DNA from: CAYNQN01 sp964530525
GTDB taxonomy: Bacteria; Actinomycetota; Acidimicrobiia; Acidimicrobiales; Acidimicrobilacustridaceae
Assembly (NCBI GenBank): GCA_964530525.1
Contig: CAZHBH010000001.1
Coordinates: 25,968-89,967, forward strand
Length of the DNA stretch: 64,000 bases
Direction of reading: 5' to 3'
Of the stretch, positions 7,218 to 14,401 are shown piece after piece; the stretch's first letter is position 1, and each line of letters starts with the position of its first letter. A program made the position numbers and the translations under genes. Under the pieces are notes generated by a model that saw only the letters and a list, made by a program, of their open reading frames with translations, did no database searches and was not told the DNA's origin.

Positions 7218-8033
7218 TCAGACCATCGAGAGGCGGTACTGGACGATCCTTGCGAAGTCGTCGGGATCTAGGCTCGCCCCACCCACCAGGGCCCCGTCGA
7301 TGTCGGGCTGCTCCATGAGCTCCACGATGTTCCCTGGCTTCACGGACCCTCCGTACTGCACGCGCACCAGGCCGGCGGCAGCGGCCCCGAACTGGTCGGC
7401 TACGGCCGCTCGGATCCTTCCGCACATGTCCTGAGCGTCGTCGGTGGTGGCGGTCTCGCCGGTTCCGATGGCCCAGATGGGCTCGTAGGCGATCACGATG
7501 TCGCCCAGCTGGGCACCCTTCAGACCAGAGAGCCCGGCACGGACCTGCCCGAGCACCCGCTCGTCCGCGATGCCCGCCTGGCGCTCCTCGATCGTCTCGC
7601 CGACGCACAAGATGGGCATCATCTCGAACTTGAGCACCGCGTGGAGCTTGCGGTTCACGTCCTCGTCGGTCTCACCGAACAGCTGCCGCCGCTCGGAGTG
7701 ACCCACGATCACGAGGCCCACGTTGAGCTTGGCAAGGAAGGCCGGGGAGACCTCGCCGGTGAAGGCGCCCTTCTCCTCCCAGTGGCAGTTCTGCGCTCCC
7801 AGGAAGATCCCGATCTTGTCGCTCTCCAGCGTGGTCTGGACCGACCGGATGTCCGTGAACGGCGGGTGCACCGACACGTCGACTGCCTCGTAGTCCTCCT
7901 TGGTGAGCCGGTACGCGAGCTTCTGGACCGTCTGGATGGCCTCGAAGTGGTTGTGGTGCATCTTCCAGTTGCCGCTGATCAGCGGCTTGCGCGCCACGCT
8001 CGCACGCTCGGGCGATCCGGTGGTCTCAGGCAT
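7218..8033 (-). CDS. tpiA: Triosephosphate isomerase
   Basis: Interconverts dihydroxyacetone phosphate and glyceraldehyde 3-phosphate in the cytoplasm. 271 residues, slightly long because of a 15-residue N-terminal extension before KPLISGNWKM. Catalytic residues are visible: Lys24 in NWKM, His112 in IVGHSERR and Glu184 in AYEPIWAIGTG. The phosphate loop is YGGSVKPGN. It overlaps the pgk stop by 8 bases and is the last gene of the gap-pgk-tpiA glycolytic unit. Confidence 0.97.
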   Translation of the reverse strand: MPETTGSPERASVARKPLISGNWKMHHNHFEAIQTVQKLAYRLTKEDYEAVDVSVHPPFTDIRSVQTTLESDKIGIFLGAQNCHWEEKGAFTGEVSPAFLAKLNVGLVIVGHSERRQLFGETDEDVNRKLHAVLKFEMMPILCVGETIEERQAGIADERVLGQVRAGLSGLKGAQLGDIVIAYEPIWAIGTGETATTDDAQDMCGRIRAAVADQFGAAAAGLVRVQYGGSVKPGNIVELMEQPDIDGALVGGASLDPDDFARIVQYRLSMV

Positions 8034-9168
8034 TCGGTGCTCCTCTGAGGGCTTCGAGGCCGGGCAGGTCGCCCAGCTCCAGCAACTCGAGCGAGGCTCC
8101 CCCGCCCGTTGAGACGTGGTCGATCTCGCCGGCGAGGCCGAACTGGTCGAGCGCAGCGGCGCTGTCTCCTCCGCCCACGATGGTGAAGCCCCGCGCCTCG
8201 GCCATCGCCATGGCCACCGCCTTCGTGCCGGCTTCGAAGCGGGGGTCCTCGAAGACGCCCATCGGCCCGTTCCAGAAGACCGTGGCCGCCTCGTCGATCA
8301 CGTCGCCGAACGCCGCTGCCGAACCAGGCCCGATGTCGAGCCCCTTCCAGCCGTGGGGCACGTCGGCCCCGAGCTGTCGAACCTCTCCTCCGGCTTCCGG
8401 ATCGCCGATCACCCCGCCCGGACCCAGCGCCGTCAGGTCGCTCGGCAGGTGCAGCTTCGAACCCTCGCGCTCGAGGAGCTCCCTGCACACCTCGACCATG
8501 TCGCCCTCCACCAGCGAGTCGCCGATGGCGTGGCCCTGGGCGGCCAGGAACGTGAAGCACATGCCACCACCGATGACCAGCGAATCGGCCACCTCCAGCA
8601 GAGCGTCGATGACGCCCAGCTTGTCGGACACCTTGGCACCGCCCAGGATGCACACGAAGGGCCGCGCGGGGTCGGTGCGCAGTGGCAGCAGCACCTCCAC
8701 CTCCCTTGCGAGGAGGCGACCAGCGGCGGAGGGAAGGAACTGGGGCGGGCCCACGATGGAGGCGTGGGAGCGGTGGGACGCCCCGAACGCATCGTTCACG
8801 TAGAGGTCGTGGCCCTCGATGAGGCGCTCCACGAAGGCCGGATCGTTTCCCTCCTCTCCCGCGTCGAACCTCAGGTTCTCCAGCAGCTCCACACCGGGGG
8901 CGAGCCGCGCCAGGACCTCACGAACCGGTTCGATTGAGTACTTCGGGTCGGGCTTGCCCTTCGGGCGGCCCAGGTGCGAGCACGCCGTCACGACGGCCCC
9001 GCGCGAGGTCAGCCACTCGATGGTGGGGAGCGCAGCACGGATGCGGAAGTCGTCGACGACGACCCGCTCGCCACCAGGGCCCTCGGCCAGCGGGACGTTG
9101 AAGTCGGCTCGCAGCAGGACCCGGCGCCCCTCGACGGGGCCCAGGTCCTCCAGGTTGGGGATGCTCAC
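8026..9168 (-). CDS. pgk: Phosphoglycerate kinase
   Basis: 380 residues, slightly shorter than the usual 390-400. It transfers phosphate from 1,3-bisphosphoglycerate to ADP. The N-terminal substrate motif RVLLRADFNVPL, the basic patch (TACSHLGRPKGKPDPKYS), the nucleotide-binding LGGAKVSDKLGV and the C-terminal GGGDSAAAL are all present. It lies 50 bases after gap on the same strand and overlaps tpiA by 8 bases, so translation of the two is probably coupled. Confidence 0.97.
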   Translation of the reverse strand: MSIPNLEDLGPVEGRRVLLRADFNVPLAEGPGGERVVVDDFRIRAALPTIEWLTSRGAVVTACSHLGRPKGKPDPKYSIEPVREVLARLAPGVELLENLRFDAGEEGNDPAFVERLIEGHDLYVNDAFGASHRSHASIVGPPQFLPSAAGRLLAREVEVLLPLRTDPARPFVCILGGAKVSDKLGVIDALLEVADSLVIGGGMCFTFLAAQGHAIGDSLVEGDMVEVCRELLEREGSKLHLPSDLTALGPGGVIGDPEAGGEVRQLGADVPHGWKGLDIGPGSAAAFGDVIDEAATVFWNGPMGVFEDPRFEAGTKAVAMAMAEARGFTIVGGGDSAAALDQFGLAGEIDHVSTGGGASLELLELGDLPGLEALRGAPNA

Positions 9169-9218
9169 CGGCTACCGGCTCGCAACGAGCTCGCGACGGG
9201 GAAGTTGCGGCCTGCGCC

Positions 9219-10229
9219 TCACTTCGAGGCGGCGCCGATGACCTTCACGAGGTCGACCAGGCGGTTGGAGTACCCGAACTCGTTGTCGTACCAGCCCAGC
9301 ACCTTCACGAGGCTGCCAGACGTCATCGTGAGCTTGGAGTCGAAGGTGCACGACGCCGGGGAGCCCACGATGTCGGACGAGACCAGAGGCAGCTCGGAGT
9401 AGACGAGCACGTTGGACAGGGGTCCGCTCTCCGAGGCTGCCTTGAAGGCCTCGTTCACCTCTTCGGCCGACACCTCCTTGGCGAGGATGCCCACGAAGTC
9501 GGTGATGGAGCCGTCGGGCACCGGCACTCGAAGCGCCGTGCCGTCCAGCCGGCCCTGCATCGCCTCGAGCACGAGGCCCGTGGCCCTGGCGGCTCCGGTG
9601 GAGGACGGGACGATGTTGACAGCCGCGCTGCGGGCACGCCGCAGGTCGCTGTGGGGGCCGTCCACCAGGTTCTGGTCGCCCGTGTAGGCGTGGACCGTCG
9701 TCATGAGTCCACGCTCGACCCCGAAGGCGTCGTCGAGCACCTTGACCATGGGCACGAAGCAGTTGGTGGTGCAGGAGGCGTTGGACACGACCTTGTGCTT
9801 CTCGGGATCGAAGGTGTCGTCGTTCACCCCCACCACGAAGGTGGCGTCGGCACCCGACGACGGGGCGGAGACCACGACGTACGGAGCGCCCGCGTCGAGG
9901 TGCATCGCAGCCTTCTCGCGGGAGGTGAAGATGCCGGTGGACTCAACGACCAGGTCGACGCCGAGGTCTCCCCACGGCAGGGCCTTCGGATCGCGCTCGG
10001 CGAGGATCTTGATGGTCTCGCCGTTCACCTTCACCCCGTCGCCGACGGCTTCGATGTCGGCGTCCCACACGCCGGCGACCGAGTCGTACTTGAGCAGGTG
10101 GGCCATCTCGTCGAGCGAGCCGAGGTCGTTGGCAGCGACGAAGTCGATGTCGGCACCCGTCTGCTTGGCGGCCCTGAAGAAGTTGCGCCCGATGCGACCG
10201 AAACCGTTGATCCCTACGCGAATAGTCAT
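9219..10229 (-). CDS. gap: Glyceraldehyde-3-phosphate dehydrogenase (type I)
   Basis: 336 residues. The dinucleotide-binding motif is INGFGRIGRNFFRA (about 7-20). The catalytic Cys153 is in SNASCTTNC and the activating His is in TTVHAYTGDQ. The downstream substrate motif RRARSAAVNIVPSSTGAA is intact. It oxidises glyceraldehyde 3-phosphate in glycolysis. First gene of the gap-pgk-tpiA unit, starting only 10 bases after rapZ. In many actinobacteria yvcK and whiA lie between rapZ and gap; they are not here. Confidence 0.97.
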   Translation of the reverse strand: MTIRVGINGFGRIGRNFFRAAKQTGADIDFVAANDLGSLDEMAHLLKYDSVAGVWDADIEAVGDGVKVNGETIKILAERDPKALPWGDLGVDLVVESTGIFTSREKAAMHLDAGAPYVVVSAPSSGADATFVVGVNDDTFDPEKHKVVSNASCTTNCFVPMVKVLDDAFGVERGLMTTVHAYTGDQNLVDGPHSDLRRARSAAVNIVPSSTGAARATGLVLEAMQGRLDGTALRVPVPDGSITDFVGILAKEVSAEEVNEAFKAASESGPLSNVLVYSELPLVSSDIVGSPASCTFDSKLTMTSGSLVKVLGWYDNEFGYSNRLVDLVKVIGAASK

Positions 10230-10239
10230 GGTCCCTACC

Positions 10240-11091
10240 CTAGCGATCGAGGTCGCGGTGGGTCACCTGAGGGTCGTAGCCGTCGGTCTGCAGGCGCGAC
10301 GCCACCTCCTCGGCGATGGCGACGGAGCGGTGGCGGCCCCCGGTGCAGCCGAAGGCGATGGTCAGGTAGCTCTTGCCCTCCGCCACGTACGCGGGCACCA
10401 ACAGCTCCAGAAGCGAGGTGAGGGAGTCGAGGAAGGACGCCGTCACCTCCTGGTCGAGCACGTGGTCGCGCACCGCCTCCTCCAGCCCGGTGAGGGGCCG
10501 CAGCTCGTCGACCCAGTGAGGGTTCGGGAGGAACCGGCAGTCGATGACCAGGTCGGTGTCGAGCGGGAGGCCGTGCTTGTAGCCGAAGGACATGATCGTC
10601 GTCTGCATGCCCCCGCTGGGAGTGTCCGGCCCGAACAGGGCCACGAGCCGGTCGCGCAGCTGGTGGACGTTCAGGTCGGAGGTGTCGACCACAACGTCCG
10701 CGCGGTCCTTGACGGGCACGAGGAGCTCCCTCTCGGCCTCTATGGCCTCGGCGAGGCGCCCCTCCAGGTCCAGGGGGTGGCGGCGCCGGGTCGACTCGTA
10801 GCGCCGAACCAGGACGTCCGTGGACGCCTCCAAGAAGAGGATCCGCACCTTGGTCTCCTGGGCCTCCAGGTTGTCTATGGCCGGCAGGACCTCGTCGTGG
10901 TACGGGCCTGTTCCGATGACCAGACCGATGCGGGAAGGACCACCGTCGGTGGCCCTTCCCAGCTCGGAGACCTTGGAGATGAGCGAGGGCGGGAGGTTGT
11001 CGATCACGAACCAGCCCAGGTCCTCCAGGACGTCACCTGCCCTGGAGCGCCCTGCGCCCGACAGCCCGGCCACGACGATGAACTCGCTCAA
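10240..11091 (-). CDS. rapZ: RapZ (YvcJ) family nucleotide-binding protein
   Basis: 283 residues. P-loop GLSGAGRS near the N-terminus, then ENL-type motif WFVIDNLPPSLI, and the conserved C-terminal domain with FGYKHGLP, DCRFLPNPHW and FGCTGGRHRSV. In E. coli RapZ is an RNase E adapter for a small RNA; in Gram-positives the homologue YvcJ is a nucleotide hydrolase with a less clear role. It lies between uvrC (74 bases upstream) and gap, in a conserved actinobacterial neighbourhood. Confidence 0.95.
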   Translation of the reverse strand: MSEFIVVAGLSGAGRSRAGDVLEDLGWFVIDNLPPSLISKVSELGRATDGGPSRIGLVIGTGPYHDEVLPAIDNLEAQETKVRILFLEASTDVLVRRYESTRRRHPLDLEGRLAEAIEAERELLVPVKDRADVVVDTSDLNVHQLRDRLVALFGPDTPSGGMQTTIMSFGYKHGLPLDTDLVIDCRFLPNPHWVDELRPLTGLEEAVRDHVLDQEVTASFLDSLTSLLELLVPAYVAEGKSYLTIAFGCTGGRHRSVAIAEEVASRLQTDGYDPQVTHRDLDR

Positions 11092-11165
11092 GCGAACACT
11101 CCCCTACTTCACTACGTCGGAGGAACCGATGGAGGTGCGGATGCGGGCGCGCCCACCACCGCACG

Positions 11166-13034
11166 CTACCGGCGTCGCGGTCCGTGGATCTTGCCGTGCA
11201 CGGCCTCAGCCACCTGATCGGGGAGCCACGGCAGCGCGCGGAGCTGGTCGAGCGAAGCCGCCTTCACGGCCGCCACGCCCCCCAGCTCCGACACGAGCCG
11301 CTTGCGCCTCGCCGGCCCGAGGCCGGGGATGCCGTCGAGGACCGAGGTGGTCATGCGCTTGCCGCGGAGCTGGCGGTGGTACGCGACGGCGAACCTGTGC
11401 GCCTCGTCGCGGATGCGCTGGAGCAGGTAGAGGGCTTCGCTCTGGCGGGGTATGCGGACGGGATCGGCGAGGCCGGGTACGAAGACCTCCTCGAACTGCT
11501 TCGCCAGGGCGGCGACCGGGATCTCCTCGCCCAGGCCCAGGCTCTCCACCACGCGCTGAGCCACCGAGAGCTGGCCCTTCCCGCCGTCGACCAGCAGGAG
11601 CTGGGGCGGGTACGAGAACTTCCCCGTCCTCTCCTCGATCGGCTTGGAGCGGTCGGCGAGGTAGGCGGTGAGGCGGCGGGTGAGCACCTCCTCCATGGCT
11701 GCGAAGTCGTCGTTGCCGGGTACATCGCGGATCTTGAACCGCCGGTACTCGCTCTTGCGAGGCAGCCCGTCCTCCATCACCACCATCGAGCCGACGTAGT
11801 CGCTGCCCTGGATGTGGCTCATGTCGTAGCACTCGATGCGCAGCGGCGATTCGGGGAGGCCGAGGTGCTCCTGCAGCTCGTTGAGCGCCCGGGCCCGGCT
11901 GTTGTGGTCGGAGGCCCGGCGCAGGCGGTGGCGGTTGAGCTCCTCGGCGGCGTTCTGCGTGACGGTCTCGATCAACCGGCGGCGCTCCCCGCGCCTCGGG
12001 ACGCGGATCTTCACCTTCGAACCTCGCAGCCCGCTCAGCCACTCCTCGTGGAGCTCGGGCTCCGCCGATTGCTCCGGCACCAGCACCTGGCGAGGTACCC
12101 CGAGCGGACCCACCTCCCCGTAGAGGCCTTCCAGGACCCGGTCCACCAGCTCGCCCGGGCTCACCTCCTCCACCCCGTCCACCACGAAGCCCTTGCGACC
12201 CACCACCCGGCCGCGCCGCACGTAGAAGACCTGCACCGCCGTCTCCAGCTCGTCGCCGGCCATCCCCACCACGTCCAGATCCTCCGAGCCGTCCACCACC
12301 ATCTGCTGGCGCTCTATGGCCTTGCGAACGGAGGCGAGCCGGTCCCGCAGCCTGGCCGCCCTCTCGAAGTCGAGGTCGTCGGCCGCGCTGCGCATCTCGG
12401 CATCGAGACGCTTGACGATCGGCTCCGTGTCGCCGTCGAGGAACTCGATGAGCTCCGCCACGAGCTCGTCGTAGGAGGCCTTGTCGATCTCCCCCACGCA
12501 GGGCCCGGAGCACTTCTCGATGTGGAACAGAAGGCACGGCCGGCCCATCCTCTGGTGCCTGGCGAGCTTGGCGTCGGAGCAGGTGCGGATCGGAAAGGTC
12601 CGCAGGAGCAGGTCGAGCGTCTCGCGGATGGCGTAGGCGTGGCCGTAGGGACCGAAGTAGCGCACACCCTTGCGCTTGGCCCCCCGCATGACCATGGCCC
12701 TGGGCCACTCGTCAGCCAGGGTCACCGCCAGGAAGGGATAGCTCTTGTCGTCGCGGAGCCGGACGTTGAAGCGCGGCTGGTGCTCCTTGATGAGGTTGTA
12801 CTCGAGCATGAGCGCTTCCACGTCGTTGCGAACCTGGATCCACTCCACGGACTCGGCGGTCGCCACCATCTGGGCCGTCCGCACCGGGAGGTTGGCGGGG
12901 TTCTGGAAGTAGTTGGAGAGGCGCTGGCGCAGGCTGTGGGCCTTGCCCACGTAGATGACGCGGCCGTCGCGATCCCGGAACTGGTACGACCCGGGAGCGT
13001 CGGGAATGGATCCGGCAGGTGGACGTGCAACCAT
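11166..13034 (-). CDS. uvrC: Excinuclease ABC subunit UvrC
   Basis: 622 residues from the ATG at 13034. It incises damaged DNA on both sides of a lesion held by UvrB. Domains in order are GIY-YIG nuclease (about 10-90: APGSYQFRDRDGRVIYVGKA), a Cys-rich region (CLLFHIEKCSGPC), the UvrB-binding UVR motif (about 200-235), the RNase-H-like second nuclease (CYDMSHIQG; LLVDGGKGQL) and C-terminal helix-hairpin-helix (LDGIPGLGPARRKRLV). In-frame ATGs at 13067 and 13109 would add non-conserved residues. Divergent from nadA, with 184 bases between. Confidence 0.95.
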   Translation of the reverse strand: MVARPPAGSIPDAPGSYQFRDRDGRVIYVGKAHSLRQRLSNYFQNPANLPVRTAQMVATAESVEWIQVRNDVEALMLEYNLIKEHQPRFNVRLRDDKSYPFLAVTLADEWPRAMVMRGAKRKGVRYFGPYGHAYAIRETLDLLLRTFPIRTCSDAKLARHQRMGRPCLLFHIEKCSGPCVGEIDKASYDELVAELIEFLDGDTEPIVKRLDAEMRSAADDLDFERAARLRDRLASVRKAIERQQMVVDGSEDLDVVGMAGDELETAVQVFYVRRGRVVGRKGFVVDGVEEVSPGELVDRVLEGLYGEVGPLGVPRQVLVPEQSAEPELHEEWLSGLRGSKVKIRVPRRGERRRLIETVTQNAAEELNRHRLRRASDHNSRARALNELQEHLGLPESPLRIECYDMSHIQGSDYVGSMVVMEDGLPRKSEYRRFKIRDVPGNDDFAAMEEVLTRRLTAYLADRSKPIEERTGKFSYPPQLLLVDGGKGQLSVAQRVVESLGLGEEIPVAALAKQFEEVFVPGLADPVRIPRQSEALYLLQRIRDEAHRFAVAYHRQLRGKRMTTSVLDGIPGLGPARRKRLVSELGGVAAVKAASLDQLRALPWLPDQVAEAVHGKIHGPRRR

Positions 13035-13218
13035 CTCGAACACAGCCTGCCGGATCCCGCCGCGCATCGCGCTGTCCCGATACACTCCGGAGCAACGCCG
13101 GCCAGGCATCCGGCGACATATCGAGCTCCGAGACCGACATCACCGTGGCGAGGCGACCTGGCTGTCCCCACCGGTCATCATCGGAGCTCCCTTCCCGAAA
13201 CGGGGGTTCCATACCACC

Positions 13219-14340
13219 ATGCTGCGCCTCCAAGGACCGCTTCCCGAGCGGTACAGCACGGCCACGCCTGAACAGCTGGAGAGCTACATAGCCAAGGCTC
13301 GCTCGCAGCTGGGCGACCAGGTCTTCATCCTCGGCCACCACTACCAGCGCGACGAGGTGATGCGCTGGGCCGACGCGAGGGGCGACTCGTTCCGCCTCTC
13401 GGTGCTCGCCCAACAGCACCCCGAGGCCTCCTACATCGTGTTCTGCGGTGTCCACTTCATGGCCGAGTCCGCCGACATCCTCACCGGCGACCACCAGAAG
13501 GTGGTGCTCCCCGACCTCAACGCCGGCTGCTCCATGGCCGACATGGCCGACATCGACGAGGTGTCGGAGGCCTGGGAGGTGCTCGGGAGGACGACCGACA
13601 TCGAGCGGGTCGTCCCCATCACGTACATGAACTCGTCAGCCGCGTTGAAGGCGTTCGTAGGCGAGCACGGAGGCGCGGTCTGCACGTCCACGAACGCCAA
13701 CGCCGTGCTTCGCTGGGCCCTCAGCCTCGGTGATCGGGCCGGCACCGGAGCCGGCGGGCACCAGGTGCTCTTCTTCCCCGACCAGCACCTCGGCCGCAAC
13801 ACCGGTTTCCAGCTGGGCTTCACCGAGGGCGACATGGCCGTCTGGGATCCGCGCCACGAGGACGGCGGGCTCGACGAGGCGACCATCAAGCGGTCGACCT
13901 TCCTTCTCTGGAAGGGCCACTGCTCGGTGCACCAGCGGTTCCAACCGTCGCACGTCGCCCAGTTCCGCTCCGACAACCCGGACGGGATGGTGATCGTGCA
14001 CCCTGAGTGCTCCCACGAGGTGGTCCAGCTGGCGGATCAGGTCGGATCGACCGACTTCATCATCCGTGCGGTCGAAGCCGCGCCGGCGGGATCGGTGATA
14101 GGCGTGGGCACCGAGGTGCACCTGGTGAACCGCCTCAACGACGAGTCGCCCGGCAAGACGGTGGTGTCGCTGGATCCGCTGGTGTGCCCGTGCTCGACGA
14201 TGTTCCGCATCGACGCCCCCCACCTCGCCTGGGTCCTGGAGAACCTCGTGGAGGGTGAGGTGGTGAACCAGATCACGGTGGATCCAGAGGTCGCCGGATG
14301 GGCGAAGGTCGCGCTCGACCGCATGCTGGCCATAACCTGA
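13219..14340 (+). CDS. nadA: Quinolinate synthase
   Basis: Condenses iminoaspartate with dihydroxyacetone phosphate to quinolinate for NAD synthesis. 373 residues from the ATG at 13219, which corresponds to the family start; the frame is open upstream into the uvrC promoter but that part is not NadA-like. Probable [4Fe-4S] ligands are Cys104 (NAGCSMAD), Cys235 (WKGHCSVH) and a C-terminal Cys in LVCPCSTM. Also seen are GHHYQRDEV, GVHFMAE and VIVHPECSHEV. nadB and nadC, its pathway partners, are not nearby, so it is a stand-alone gene here, convergent with uvrA. Confidence 0.95.
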   Translation: MLRLQGPLPERYSTATPEQLESYIAKARSQLGDQVFILGHHYQRDEVMRWADARGDSFRLSVLAQQHPEASYIVFCGVHFMAESADILTGDHQKVVLPDLNAGCSMADMADIDEVSEAWEVLGRTTDIERVVPITYMNSSAALKAFVGEHGGAVCTSTNANAVLRWALSLGDRAGTGAGGHQVLFFPDQHLGRNTGFQLGFTEGDMAVWDPRHEDGGLDEATIKRSTFLLWKGHCSVHQRFQPSHVAQFRSDNPDGMVIVHPECSHEVVQLADQVGSTDFIIRAVEAAPAGSVIGVGTEVHLVNRLNDESPGKTVVSLDPLVCPCSTMFRIDAPHLAWVLENLVEGEVVNQITVDPEVAGWAKVALDRMLAIT

Positions 14341-14356
14341 CCTTCGACCGCCCCGA

Positions 14357-14373
14357 GCCCTGCCAGGCAGGGC
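14357..14373. terminator. GC-rich palindrome between convergent nadA and uvrA
   Basis: GCCCTGCC-A-GGCAGGGC is a perfect inverted repeat in the 61-base gap between two convergent genes. It could end transcription from either side, but the loop must open to three or more bases and no T-run follows, so Rho-independent activity is uncertain. Confidence 0.35.
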
Positions 14374-14401
14374 ACCGCCAGGGACGAGAGGGCCAGGCCG
14401 G

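Noticed and set aside
11184..13271. Long open frame opposite uvrC
   Set aside because: Mirror frame of uvrC, with His/Leu/Val-rich low-information protein and no motif.
13561..13570. TGTCGGAGG inside nadA resembling the tRNA-end repeat
   Set aside because: It is a conserved coding stretch of nadA and lacks the following G; chance similarity, not an att copy.
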